Part shown: positions 1 through 8,826 of the stretch, one piece after another
Position numbering within the stretch: the first letter of the stretch is position 1
Layout of the letters: every line of letters begins with the position of its first letter
NCBI GenBank assembly: GCA_031553045.1
Contig: JAVBLZ010000004.1
Span: forward strand, 1 to 64,000
DNA from: CALXQW01 sp031553045
GTDB taxonomy: Bacteria > Verrucomicrobiota > Verrucomicrobiia > Opitutales > Intestinicryptomonadaceae
DNA length: 64,000 bases
Direction of reading: 5' to 3'
Notes under the pieces: generated by a model
Databases searched by the model: none
What the model was told of the DNA's origin: nothing
The model's input: only the letters and a program-made list of their open reading frames with translations
Position numbers and translations under genes: made by a program

Positions 1-342
1 GCGGACAATTTTTTCACGCGTGATTTTCGCCTTTGTAGGATTATGATTTTTCGCAGTGTACTTCTTTGCGATAAATTTGTTATGCCAACGAATGATAGTT
101 TCAGGAGTAATAAAAAAGCTGAATTCCTTCAGCTTTGACCATTTCAATTTTCGACCTTTTTTAGCAAGCCGCGCTCGCTCTTCATTTGTATATTTTATAC
201 GCCTGCCACCAGCTTCCAGCTTAGCCTTCAAAATCTTGTTAGCCTCAGTCAAATACTCAATCACATCCGATTTTTCCCGACTAATCCAACTCGCCAACCC
301 CGCCAAAAACATCATCTTAAATGGATGGATTTCTTTCTTCAT
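1..342 (-). CDS. IS481/IS3-like integrase-core transposase, N-terminal part
   Basis: An open frame starts at an ATG at 342 and runs leftwards off the window edge (114 codons visible). The peptide begins MKKEIHPFKMMFLAGLAS and continues with DVIEYLTEANKILKAKLEAG, then TNEERARLAKKGRK and TPETIIRWHNKFIAKKY. This pattern of an early 'YL..EN..LK' helix followed by 'eRa.La..gk.l.......v..pdTil.WhrkliA.K' matches the helix-turn-helix N-terminus of a common group of integrase-core (rve, DDE) transposases. The catalytic DDE domain would lie to the left, outside the window, so intactness cannot be judged. It lies outside the proposed tRNA-Ser island end at 654. Basis: sequence read directly; the family is recognised from its N-terminal pattern. 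Confidence 0.7.
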   Translation of the reverse strand, partial: MKKEIHPFKMMFLAGLASWISREKSDVIEYLTEANKILKAKLEAGGRRIKYTNEERARLAKKGRKLKWSKLKEFSFFITPETIIRWHNKFIAKKYTAKNHNPTKAKITREKIVR

Positions 343-785
343 AATTAAAACATTACGCCAAAAATTTTGTAGTCGCTGCAAGCCTATTTTTTTCGCGTAA
401 ACGTTGCGTTTTAATACTCCGAATACGGGTATTTTCTGGCGACTCTGCCTCTTTTACAGCTGATGTGCCTTTCTGCTCTCTGAGCAGGCTGAAATAGCTA
501 TCTATTGTCTTGCGATTATACTATACAATTTGGACTAATTTTAGGGCTCTCGCAAAAACGCAACGCTATCGGAAATCTTATGCTGATATTGGTTTAAAAT
601 AGTTTAGTTGCGATTTGCTTGGCTGAGTTCACCTACTCTATATTTTCATGATATTCAAATGGCGGGATGGAGGGGAAGCTGACAGCTCCACCAATCCCTC
701 TATTCAAGCCAAATTGAGAACATATAGTTGTCGCCAAGTTGACATTTCTGTCCAATATTAGGACAATTTGAGTTAAAATATCAAT
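343..785. other. Non-coding junction left of the defence island
   Basis: No convincing gene is seen in these 443 bases. The stretch separates the transposase start from the end of the DUF5131 gene. It contains a 12-base copy (654-665) of the sequence that spans the CCA end of tRNA-Ser at 9128-9139, which could be the distal attachment site of the island. Confidence 0.5.
654..665 (+). repeat. Candidate distal att repeat (TTCAAATGGCGG)
   Basis: Identical 12-base direct copy of 9128-9139, the bases that span the CCA end of tRNA-Ser and its immediate downstream DNA. The similarity does not clearly extend beyond these 12 bases. It is short for an attachment-site duplication but lies at the far end of the integrase-bearing island. 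Weak candidate. Confidence 0.3.
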
Positions 786-1526
786 TTAAACTAGTGCGAC
801 TTCTGGATATTCTTGGTGAACTTTTCCGTCGAGTTTTTTTCCGTTAGATTTTTTATTGCGCTTCTGTCCATCTGCGCCCCAAGTACCCCATTGTTTGAAG
901 AAAAATGCTACGTCTGCCTCTTTGCATTGACGCTGTACATTTCTTGCCCAGTCTCCATCCATAGGACGTGCCTGATTACCAGACTCTCCACCGACAATCA
1001 CCCAGTGAATCCCATCAAGATTTATTTCGCCCAAGTCTTCCAAGAGCGGTTCTGCCGATATAAAGCGAATTGTCGCAGGGATATTTCGTAAATAGTCCAT
1101 CCTTGGAACGCCGCTCTTTTTATTTTCAACCGTTACGCCTAGCCATACATTGGCAGGACATTCACGTTTCTTAAAATACTCACCTAAGCGCTTTTCACGC
1201 TTTGTAAGAATTTGATATGTATGCCAAGGTGTTTTGGCAATAGTATCAAAAACTGCATCTATGAATTCAAATGGAACTTCCTTGTGAAAGAGGTCGCTCA
1301 TCGAATTTACAAAATATTTTGTAGGTTTCTTATTTAATAAGGGTTGAGTTAGTCTATCTGAAAGCGTCTTGACTTTGAATCCATCTTTATACGCCTTAAC
1401 CCCCATGGCTTGCAGCCTGCGAGCCATTACTTTGGCATAACAATGCCTGCATCCTTCCGAAACTTCATTGCACCCGATTACCGGATTCCAAGTTTCCTCC
1501 GTCCATTCTATTTTAGATTGTTTCAT
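786..1526 (-). CDS. DUF5131 (Gp37/Gp68-like) three-Cys protein
   Basis: A 246-residue protein of the phage Gp37/Gp68 family (DUF5131, PF07505). It opens with SKIEWTEETWNPVIGC and the hallmark cysteines are C19, C26 and C29 in CNEVSEGCRHCYA, a spacing that resembles a wide radical-SAM-like cluster motif. The second half carries the family signature WVIVGGESG, ARPMD and FFFKQWG. Biochemical activity is not established; an Fe-S/SAM-type activity is only inferred. Its ATG overlaps the TGA of the upstream tcmP gene (ATGA), so the two are translationally coupled. This pairing is the known genomic association of TcmP (TIGR04474, 'three-Cys-motif partner'). Here both sit at the 3' end of a type III restriction operon. 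Confidence 0.85.
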   Translation of the reverse strand: MKQSKIEWTEETWNPVIGCNEVSEGCRHCYAKVMARRLQAMGVKAYKDGFKVKTLSDRLTQPLLNKKPTKYFVNSMSDLFHKEVPFEFIDAVFDTIAKTPWHTYQILTKREKRLGEYFKKRECPANVWLGVTVENKKSGVPRMDYLRNIPATIRFISAEPLLEDLGEINLDGIHWVIVGGESGNQARPMDGDWARNVQRQCKEADVAFFFKQWGTWGADGQKRNKKSNGKKLDGKVHQEYPEVALV

Positions 1527-2674
1527 TTTTTTGATTTTATAAATATAAGTTTATCTTCGTTACTCGATAAGTAAAAAGCTCCAGTTTTTATTTCAACATG
1601 GTTTGGATTAGTTATCTCTACAGCATCGTCTTTTAACATTTTCTTTAGAGTTGTAGCTGCGTGCTTTGTTAAAAACCCTGACATAAGAGTAAATTTTCGA
1701 ATATCTTTATTTGCAGCACCTAATTTCGGTCGGTTATCAAGCGTGCAAGTTCTTATATAATCGTAAAGTTTTGTTTCAAATTCATCTTGTTTCTTTATTT
1801 TACTGTCTTCGGCGAAAAGAGCCATCTGCCCGCTTCTTGTAATATCATCGTCAATATCGTAATTTGCTTCTCCTGTTATAGAGTCGTTATCCCAACAAAC
1901 TTTTAAGAATTTTTCCAATCCTAATAAGCTTCCGCTTCCAAAAATCACTCCATATATGCTACCACCCTTCTTTATAGAGAACGGTGTCAAAAAATAGTTT
2001 TTGCCTCCTAACGCTTTTTGATAAGCCTCACAGACGCGTCGATGAATTTGTTTGTATGGTATACTTTTTAGTTCCTCGGCAGGAATATTAATATACTGAT
2101 TCATTGTTTCTTCTTCCGCAAAGCGTCTCAATAATGATGACGATACGAAAAACAATAAATCTGTATACTTACAGGATGTAAGCATTTTTAATATATTTGG
2201 GGTGACTTGCTTTATCCCATATTGATCGAGAAATACAAGGTTTGCTGATTTCTGATTTTGAATTAAAGGTAATTTTTCATTAAAAATTTCTGAAAATTCT
2301 TTTGCCGAATAAAGCACATTAAATCTATCAAAATACTTTGAATATTTCTGTGAAACCAATTCTTGAAGAGTCTTTATGTTCGTTTTCTTTTTATCATTGA
2401 AATGAATATTTATCGTAATTTTTTTATCTGTTAAAGATGACCTCGTTTCCAAGAAAGAAATAATTTCATCAATAATCATAAGAGGACTTCCTTCGTGTCC
2501 TTCGGAATCCTGTCCAGGTCCTGAAAAGAAATCAAAAATATTTACAATATCCCGTGTATTTCTTTCTGAATTTGTCAGGAATACAGGAATCCATTCATGG
2601 ATATATCCTCTGAATATTTCGAGTTTTAACTGAGTTTCCTCTGTAAATTCTTTCTTATGTAGATTTGCACTCAT
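1523..2674 (-). CDS. tcmP: Three-Cys-motif partner protein TcmP
   Basis: A 383-residue protein matching the TcmP family, whose members are found next to DUF5131 three-Cys proteins. Visible features are the N-terminal LKLEIFRGYIHEWIPVF helix, IFDFFSGPG (about residues 46-54, the usual 'DxFaGpG' position), a SPLMIIDEI segment, and LVFLDQYG near residue 150, all typical. The motifs recall a degenerate Rossmann or methyltransferase-like fold, but the molecular role is unknown. It starts 25 bases after the stop of res and ends in an ATGA overlap with the DUF5131 gene, so it is probably transcribed as the third gene of the mod-res-tcmP-DUF5131 operon. The symbol follows the family name. Confidence 0.85.
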   Translation of the reverse strand: MSANLHKKEFTEETQLKLEIFRGYIHEWIPVFLTNSERNTRDIVNIFDFFSGPGQDSEGHEGSPLMIIDEIISFLETRSSLTDKKITINIHFNDKKKTNIKTLQELVSQKYSKYFDRFNVLYSAKEFSEIFNEKLPLIQNQKSANLVFLDQYGIKQVTPNILKMLTSCKYTDLLFFVSSSLLRRFAEEETMNQYINIPAEELKSIPYKQIHRRVCEAYQKALGGKNYFLTPFSIKKGGSIYGVIFGSGSLLGLEKFLKVCWDNDSITGEANYDIDDDITRSGQMALFAEDSKIKKQDEFETKLYDYIRTCTLDNRPKLGAANKDIRKFTLMSGFLTKHAATTLKKMLKDDAVEITNPNHVEIKTGAFYLSSNEDKLIFIKSKK

Positions 2675-2699
2675 GGATTAGTCTTTTTCTTTACATTAT

Positions 2700-5360
2700 T
2701 TAATCATTTCTCGTTGCCTCTTTTATTATTTCAGGAATTAACGTTTTGAATGTTGCATATTCCGCCATGAGAAATAGACAACGTCCATTTGAGCGTTCTG
2801 CCCATAATTTACCGATAATATTTTTTGTCTTTGAATCGTCATTCGTAGCAAGGTTTGCACCTTTGTATTCAATGACAAAAATCTTACCGTTTTTGAGTTT
2901 TAAAACAAAGTCTGGGTAGAAACGCCCTCTTGCCGTAGGCAACCAAAAAGAATTTTCGCTACGCTCAAGATTGCGTATCCAGAAATCTACATCTTCCAAT
3001 GAATCGATAAATTGAGCACACTCAAATTCTTCGCCGCTGTTTTTTAAGTCTCCAATATCTTTGAAGTAGTGCTTTTTAAACGGAACAACAGGATTACAGA
3101 TGTATCTTGCAGGATAAATATTTGAATTGAAATTTATTGAATTTTCTTCATTCCCAAGTTCAAGGTTTTTGTCCCTTATGCAAAGATACAACTGCTGGGC
3201 AAAAAACTTTTCGGAAGAAGTTTTTCGGTGAATATCAAATAGTTCTCGAAGACTTTTTACAAAAGCGTATCTTTCTCGAACAAAGTCTGAAAGTGTTGCA
3301 CCATGAAGTTTTATGGATTCCAAAAGAACGTAAGAAATAAATGCGACAGAATCTTTGGGCGTAATATCAGAATGTTCTATATTTCTATCTAGCCACGAAA
3401 CGAGTTGAGCTTCAGTCCAATTTTCTTGAGTTTGTATAAGAATTAAATCGCGTTGAACTTCTTGAATAAGACTGATGATCATCTTTCCGTTTTCATCGAG
3501 CTTAACTTCGCCGGACTCCAGTTTAACGTTTTTAGGGTTAAATGCCAAATTTTCCTTAGCCTCAACGAAGTCGCAAATATTCCAATTGTGCTCTAGGAAA
3601 TCAGTTCCTTTTTCAAGTAAAACAAATTCGCCTTGAATCATAATGCCCAGTTGAGGAACTTTAAATGATTCATTTCTATCTGCGGGACTTACAAATATGG
3701 ATTCGACAGTTTCTCTATGGGAAACGACAGCCTCTACAATTATTTTCTTATCATCATCCGAAGTCACGGCTTCTGCAATTTCTTCCGCTTCCTTATTTGA
3801 TAAAACTGATGAGATGATAAGCGTATTGCTCTTTTCGTCGTATTTAGTTTTCTCCAGCACGTTTGTTGAAACTTTTGTAATATCGAAAGTACCCTTTAAA
3901 ACTATGGATTTTGTTGGGATAGGAGTTTCAAAATTCATTGCAGATTGCGTGGAAGGCAAAATAAAATCTTCTGCTTCCATTGCGTTAAATCCGCTTTCAA
4001 CTAAGGCATCTCTCAATGATATTGCAGCTTGTGCAAAATTTCGGGAAACTGTATAAACATAGGCATAGTTGAGGGCTACATTTTCTTTTTGGCACACATG
4101 TGGAAGCCTCAATACTCTGCCAATAATTTGCTCGACTGCTGTTGCAGAAAACTGTTCCGCTAGTGAACAGAGTACATATGCAAAAGAACAGTCCCAGCCT
4201 TCGCCCAATTTATCGACTGTAATTATATAACGAATCGGACAAGTATCTGAAAACAAATCTACACCCGATGTTTCGTCATATTCATACGCTTCACGTGCTA
4301 TTTGATTTTCAGGTATATGGCACTCGTCGATGAGATATTGCCTTGCAACATCTACCGTAATATTTTCTGGATGATTTTTTTCATGATCTTGGGCTTTGAT
4401 AAGCATTATAGGGCGGATATATTCGCCTGTTTTTAAGCCTTCAAGCGTGGCAATCTGTTCAAGACCATTACGCTCGGCAATAGAATGAGTAAGAAGTTCT
4501 TTCCAATTGCCATTGATTTCCAAGCGTACTGGAAGCTTTATCATGTTTTCGGCTTGAAGCTCTCTTGCGGAAACATGATGTAAAACGTTGCTTGGTGTTT
4601 TATCTGCAGTATTGCTAGACGCTGGAGTTGCCGTAAATTCAATAATCGCAGATGGGCTAAAGCGCGTAAGCGTTTCAAATGATAATCCAGTTCTTGCATT
4701 GTGGGCTTCATCAACAATCACAATCGGATGACGCATCTTTAACACGTTGGCGAGCGAGTATTCTATAACGCCATTTTCATCTTTTTCGAGTTTATCCAAC
4801 ATAGATGAATCTACTCCAGAAAAATGCGACATTAAACCACCGTTGCTTTTGTAAATATTAAGGCCATCAGTATTTTCACGTCTTCCTGCCGCAAGTGTCG
4901 CAACAATGATTGTTGTAGCGCCATCAAGAGTGCCCTTTGAAATATCTAAGCACTCCGTAATATCTCGGACTTCAATTTCACCAAGAGATGAACTAAGCGC
5001 CTGTCTATATGGATGATCACGATTTTTTAAAGCTTCAATAGTTTGCCTGCGTATAGGGTTCGAAGGAACAAGCCACAATACGACTGCATGCTCTTGCTTC
5101 AATAACCTATCTTTGGCAATGCGTATGCTATGACATGCCATAATCGTCTTGCCGCCTCCAGTTGGAACGCGGAGGCAGACATAGGGCATGCTTGGATTGA
5201 AGCCTTTTATGTGCAAATAACGACGGCTGTCATCTCCATCGAAACGTTCATAGATGGTATCTTGAAATGCTTTTTTAGGGTCAAAAGAAGTTGCGACCTT
5301 GTCAAAGTAAAGAGCAAGCGTATCGAGAGTGTCTTGTTGATAATTTTTTAGCTGAATCAT
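2700..5360 (-). CDS. res: Type III restriction enzyme, Res subunit (helicase-nuclease)
   Basis: An 886-residue superfamily 2 helicase with a C-terminal nuclease, the restriction subunit of a type III system. Walker A is VPTGGGKT at residues 65-72, the DEAH box is IVDEAHN near 215, motif III is EFTATPAS, and motif VI is QIIGRVLRLP near 411-420. The C-terminal PD-(D/E)XK site is readable as FYPDFVLKL followed by VIEYKG (about residues 810-835). It would translocate on or switch at DNA and cut near unmethylated sites in complex with Mod. It starts 9 bases after the mod stop, in the standard mod-res order. Length and motifs look complete, with no frameshift. Confidence 0.93.
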   Translation of the reverse strand: MIQLKNYQQDTLDTLALYFDKVATSFDPKKAFQDTIYERFDGDDSRRYLHIKGFNPSMPYVCLRVPTGGGKTIMACHSIRIAKDRLLKQEHAVVLWLVPSNPIRRQTIEALKNRDHPYRQALSSSLGEIEVRDITECLDISKGTLDGATTIIVATLAAGRRENTDGLNIYKSNGGLMSHFSGVDSSMLDKLEKDENGVIEYSLANVLKMRHPIVIVDEAHNARTGLSFETLTRFSPSAIIEFTATPASSNTADKTPSNVLHHVSARELQAENMIKLPVRLEINGNWKELLTHSIAERNGLEQIATLEGLKTGEYIRPIMLIKAQDHEKNHPENITVDVARQYLIDECHIPENQIAREAYEYDETSGVDLFSDTCPIRYIITVDKLGEGWDCSFAYVLCSLAEQFSATAVEQIIGRVLRLPHVCQKENVALNYAYVYTVSRNFAQAAISLRDALVESGFNAMEAEDFILPSTQSAMNFETPIPTKSIVLKGTFDITKVSTNVLEKTKYDEKSNTLIISSVLSNKEAEEIAEAVTSDDDKKIIVEAVVSHRETVESIFVSPADRNESFKVPQLGIMIQGEFVLLEKGTDFLEHNWNICDFVEAKENLAFNPKNVKLESGEVKLDENGKMIISLIQEVQRDLILIQTQENWTEAQLVSWLDRNIEHSDITPKDSVAFISYVLLESIKLHGATLSDFVRERYAFVKSLRELFDIHRKTSSEKFFAQQLYLCIRDKNLELGNEENSINFNSNIYPARYICNPVVPFKKHYFKDIGDLKNSGEEFECAQFIDSLEDVDFWIRNLERSENSFWLPTARGRFYPDFVLKLKNGKIFVIEYKGANLATNDDSKTKNIIGKLWAERSNGRCLFLMAEYATFKTLIPEIIKEATRND

Positions 5361-5369
5361 ATATTGTCT

Positions 5370-7130
5370 CTACTTCGTTGAAATTGAATATGGAATTTGT
5401 TTGAAAACCACATTATTTCTGCGAAGGAAGCTTTCGCCAAGTCCGCAAGCTGTGCCATATATTATTTTTGTGCCATTATGTTGTGGTAAAGCTACAAATA
5501 TTTTTTGAGTAAGCCTATTGCCGCCATTCACTGACGTGTCGCCAAGAATTCCATTGTATAGCAGATATACGGCTGTTTCTTTGTGAATTCCAATCAATGG
5601 AGAATCAAACTTCTTTTTATTATAAGCAAGCGGAGTTCCCGTAGTCATAAAGAAAACATGACGCGCTAAGTCAGCATATTTAATATTCGAGTTTATATCG
5701 CCATCAGCAGAGTGCATTTCATCTCCAAGTCTTACAAATTGAAAACCTGTATCTATGATGTCTAGTCCCTTGATCACAGTTTCAACTCTTTTTGTCGTCA
5801 CAGACTCAGCTGTGTTAGGCTCCATTTCGGTTAATATAAAAGTTCTATTACCCGAGTCCATGTTGTTAAGCTTTAAAACTGCATGAGCTGTTGTCCCACT
5901 TCCAGCGAATGAATCTAAAATAATATCATCGTCACGAGTTACACTTTGCAATATTGCTAAAACTAAATCAATCGATTTAGGGTAATCAAATACCTTTCCT
6001 TCATCAGGGAATAGCGATTTTAAGGCGGATGTTCCATTTACCGTAAAAAAGTCTTTTTCAGCCCATATAGTAGGAATACCGCTTCCCTCGGTTTGATTTT
6101 CACCCAAAAGTAGGGTAGGTTTTCCTTTTTCAACGCCAGTCTTTACAAGTACACCATTCTCTATTTTTTCAATAACTCCCTCAGGCAAATATTGAATACT
6201 GAATTTATTTGGATGATTTTTTGACTTGTTTTTTGAAACCTTAATATAGCCTTTAGCCCAGTCGTTTTTTAAACGGCTTGAAATTAGTCTCCAGACACAA
6301 TCTTTCCCCTTGCTGGTAATGGGCCATATTGCAACGGTTCCTTCTGGTGCAATAGAATAATCATACTCAAAATCTTCTTTGTCTCCGATATATTTTTTAA
6401 GTTTAATTTGCTCTGCTAAAGATTCCCCAACTCCTACGATACATTCAGACTCTTTATCGATAAATATTGGATATGCCTGTCCTGGACGTTCGATTTTTGA
6501 AAATGTACTCAATGTCAAACCTTCAAATGGAGACCTATTTATTCCTCCGCAGAAATCTAATGGGTAAGGAGTAAAATCCTTTGGCGCAACAAACACGATA
6601 TATTCATGAAGGTATGTAAATCCAGCTGCAGGTTTACCTCCTGACGTTTGAACAGTAATAGATGTAATTTGCTTCCCAGCAAAAATTTCCTCACACAAGT
6701 TTATTAAATTGTGCATTTCGTGGAATCCAATACTTATTGCGATAACACCATCTGTCGTAAGAAATTCTTTTAACAAAGAAAGTCTCGGATACATCATGCA
6801 GAGCCATTTGTCATGACGGGATAAGTCTTCCGCTTCTTTGCCTACAACTCGCCCAAGCCACTTTTTTATTTCTGGCGAATTTACATTGTCGTTGTAAATC
6901 CAATTCTCATTGCCCGTATTGTAAGGTGGATCTATGTAGATGCACTTCACTTTGCCTGCATAGTATGGCAGAAGTGCTTTAAGCGCGACAAGATTGTCTC
7001 CTTCAACAATAAGATTTCCTGAATCTTTTTTCCCAAAGCCCAGAGTCTCATCTTCTTTCAACACACGAAATGGAACTTCCCTGTGATGATTTATAACAGC
7101 TTTCTTTCCTATCCAATCTAAAGTGGGCAT
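5370..7130 (-). CDS. mod: Type III DNA adenine methyltransferase, Mod subunit
   Basis: A 586-residue beta-class amino-methyltransferase. The catalytic motif IV is DPPY (residues 67-70, in YIDPPYNTGN) and the SAM-binding motif I, DSFAGSGTT, comes later at about 404-412, the order expected of type III Mod proteins. The central region between them should hold the target-recognition domain. It modifies one strand of an asymmetric site and directs Res. It is the first gene of the minus-strand cluster; the 127 bases upstream hold a terminator for the preceding small genes and presumably the operon promoter. No homopolymer or tandem repeat suggesting phase variation is obvious in the coding sequence. 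Confidence 0.93.
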   Translation of the reverse strand: MPTLDWIGKKAVINHHREVPFRVLKEDETLGFGKKDSGNLIVEGDNLVALKALLPYYAGKVKCIYIDPPYNTGNENWIYNDNVNSPEIKKWLGRVVGKEAEDLSRHDKWLCMMYPRLSLLKEFLTTDGVIAISIGFHEMHNLINLCEEIFAGKQITSITVQTSGGKPAAGFTYLHEYIVFVAPKDFTPYPLDFCGGINRSPFEGLTLSTFSKIERPGQAYPIFIDKESECIVGVGESLAEQIKLKKYIGDKEDFEYDYSIAPEGTVAIWPITSKGKDCVWRLISSRLKNDWAKGYIKVSKNKSKNHPNKFSIQYLPEGVIEKIENGVLVKTGVEKGKPTLLLGENQTEGSGIPTIWAEKDFFTVNGTSALKSLFPDEGKVFDYPKSIDLVLAILQSVTRDDDIILDSFAGSGTTAHAVLKLNNMDSGNRTFILTEMEPNTAESVTTKRVETVIKGLDIIDTGFQFVRLGDEMHSADGDINSNIKYADLARHVFFMTTGTPLAYNKKKFDSPLIGIHKETAVYLLYNGILGDTSVNGGNRLTQKIFVALPQHNGTKIIYGTACGLGESFLRRNNVVFKQIPYSISTK

Positions 7131-7214
7131 AACATTTTATAATACAAATTTAAAATATAAATAACCACGGTAAATAGATTTCACTAACTCTCAAGATTAA
7201 AGTCTATTTAGAAG

Positions 7215-7239
7215 CAAAAAAGCCCCCTTGTTGAGGCTT
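7215..7239 (-). terminator. Rho-independent terminator
   Basis: On the minus strand AAGCC (7239-7235) pairs with GGCTT (7224-7220) and is followed by a run of T (plus-strand A at 7215-7221). It lies just past the stop of the 63-residue gene and would separate the integrase/small-gene transcript from the mod operon. Confidence 0.55.
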
Positions 7240-7257
7240 GTGTTATAAGATTATTTT

Positions 7258-7449
7258 TTACAATGCACAAAGTATGGCAATGGCTATACCGATTTGCCAG
7301 ACGGCAATTTTCTTAAAGGTTTGAATTTCGGTTTTGAGCTCGATGAGTTCGTCTTTTATGCCTTTGCGGCCGTTGCCAAAAACCGTGTGTTCTAGGTTTT
7401 CTAGGCGGCGCGAGATAAACTCTAATTCTTTTGAAAATTCTTCGTTCAT
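7258..7449 (-). CDS. Small coiled-coil protein with C-terminal membrane segment
   Basis: A 63-residue protein starting at the ATG at 7449 (MNEEFSKELEFISRRLENLE). Residues 5-45 are charged and helical, rich in Glu, Lys and Leu heptad-like spacing; the last 18 residues (IAVWQIGIAIAILCAL) form one hydrophobic segment. This layout, a short coiled coil then a C-terminal transmembrane helix, resembles XhlA-type phage haemolysin or holin accessory proteins, but no specific family is certain. Its start overlaps the stop of the upstream gene (ATGA at 7446-7449), so the pair is coupled. A longer upstream frame is open but would run through that neighbour and is not preferred. Confidence 0.5.
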   Translation of the reverse strand: MNEEFSKELEFISRRLENLEHTVFGNGRKGIKDELIELKTEIQTFKKIAVWQIGIAIAILCAL

Positions 7450-7616
7450 TTTGCCACACCTTTGCCGAGATAGAATGGGATAAGATAGCTGATGAAGGCC
7501 TTTTGGATGCTGTCGGGGAGGTAGAAGCCTTGCACCTGGTGAAAGGTGGTGTTTGTCCATTCGGGTATGAGCCCAAAGAGCCAACCGCCTAAGATTTCTC
7601 TTTGTTCCACTTCCAT
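7446..7616 (-). CDS. Small hypothetical protein, coupled to the coiled-coil gene
   Basis: A 56-residue frame from the ATG at 7616 (MEVEQREILGGWLFGLIPEW), ending in an ATGA overlap with the next gene. The C-terminal half (AFISYLIPFYLGKGVAK) is hydrophobic with a basic end, so membrane association is possible. It is not recognised. No clear Shine-Dalgarno sequence precedes the ATG. It follows the integrase stop by about 40 bases on the same strand. The coupling and the small membrane partner suggest a two-gene cassette, perhaps a phage lysis or toxin remnant; that is inference only. Confidence 0.35.
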   Translation of the reverse strand: MEVEQREILGGWLFGLIPEWTNTTFHQVQGFYLPDSIQKAFISYLIPFYLGKGVAK

Positions 7617-7656
7617 GGGTAATAAAAATAAACGTGTGATTTGTAGGTTTTCGATG

Positions 7657-8826
7657 TCAATCTTTCTGGCAATCCGATGGATAGATTGCGAAGTATTTTT
7701 CGGCATCTTCTTTTACAGCGTTGCCGCGGTAGTGTTTGAAAAGGATGTCTGTGCCTTTGTGGGAGAGGATTAGAGCTGTGTCTTGGAAGTTGCGTTTCCA
7801 TGCGACGTGGTAGCTGGCGAAGCTATGTCGGAATGCGTTATGTGGTGGGAGTTTTAGCTTTGCTTTAATGCCTTTTAGGGCGAGTCGTTTTACGTCTTGC
7901 GAGTTGACCAAAAGTCCTGCGCGGCGGAAGGCGGATTCTCTGCGTTTTTTGAATTTACGTTCGCACCAGCCAAATGCAGTTTGTGGCGTTCGCTCTAACC
8001 AAGTCCACAAATTGTCGGGTAGATTTTCGATATAGTCGCGGCGTTTTTTCTTCGTCTTTTCGGCGGGTGTTAAAATCCCTTTACGCATTGAAATTTCTTC
8101 AAAAGCAACTCTCGCAATAGCAGAAGTTCTCATTCCTGCGAATAGCCCAAGAGCCATAAGTCCGCAAATTTCAGGGTCAACTTTTTCATTAGCTCGCAAT
8201 AACTGCTCCGTATCTGCAACGCTTAGGAAGCCGATTTCTCCCATATCAACGGCAGGGCAGTCGAGAGCCTTTGCTATATTCTTGTCAATTAAATTGTGCT
8301 TCTCAAACCAGTTCCAAGATGCACACAAAGTCGAGCGATAATTTCTTTTCGTGACAGGCGAATATGGCAGAGACGAAAGCCATTTTTCTAATTCTTCGCG
8401 TGCGACATCTTCGACGAGTCTTTCTCCAAAACTTTCGACAAGAGCTTCAAGTATTCTGCGGACGTGCCGAATATGCTCGGTATTTGCTTTTTCGTTTTGA
8501 ATCATGTCGCGAAGGTATGCATCGCAAGCGTCCCAAAGTTTCATAACGACTCTGTTTTGGTGGTGCTTTGCCCAGAACTCCCATAGCTCACGATAGCTTG
8601 TAGTGCCGCGCAAAGTTTCGATTCTGGCGATGTCGGCGATAGCGGTGCTGTCTATCGACATCAGCCCTTGAAAGCTTTGGTTTTCCAGAAAGCTGTATTC
8701 TTTCAAGAATTCATCGCGAGCATCTTCAGTATCGAAAAATCTCGATATGCGTTTTCCTTTTTCAATCCACGACACCTGAAAAGGTGAGCGTCTGTTAGCG
8801 TGATATGTTTTTGTAATCTTTCCCAT
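7657..8826 (-). CDS. int: Tyrosine recombinase (integrase) of the tRNA-Ser island
   Basis: A 389-residue phage-type integrase. The N-terminus (MGKITKTYHANRRSPFQVSW) resembles an arm-binding domain, the middle a SAM-like core-binding domain, and the C-terminus the catalytic domain. The box I arginine is in LFAGMRTSAIARV, box II reads HNAFRHSFASYH, then LSHKG and the tyrosine nucleophile in FKHYRG. The residue three before the box II arginine is Asn rather than the canonical His. The gene starts about 300 bases from the CCA end of tRNA-Ser and reads away from it, the standard layout for an island integrated at a tRNA 3' end. It should insert and excise the 654-9139 island. Confidence 0.9.
   Translation of the reverse strand: MGKITKTYHANRRSPFQVSWIEKGKRISRFFDTEDARDEFLKEYSFLENQSFQGLMSIDSTAIADIARIETLRGTTSYRELWEFWAKHHQNRVVMKLWDACDAYLRDMIQNEKANTEHIRHVRRILEALVESFGERLVEDVAREELEKWLSSLPYSPVTKRNYRSTLCASWNWFEKHNLIDKNIAKALDCPAVDMGEIGFLSVADTEQLLRANEKVDPEICGLMALGLFAGMRTSAIARVAFEEISMRKGILTPAEKTKKKRRDYIENLPDNLWTWLERTPQTAFGWCERKFKKRRESAFRRAGLLVNSQDVKRLALKGIKAKLKLPPHNAFRHSFASYHVAWKRNFQDTALILSHKGTDILFKHYRGNAVKEDAEKYFAIYPSDCQKD

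Noticed and set aside
661..705. A sequence near 661-705 that resembles a tRNA 3' end (TGGCGGGATGGAGGGG).
   Set aside because: Beyond TGGCGG there is no T arm or anticodon arm, so it is not a tRNA gene. Only the 12-base match to the tRNA-Ser end is kept as a weak repeat.
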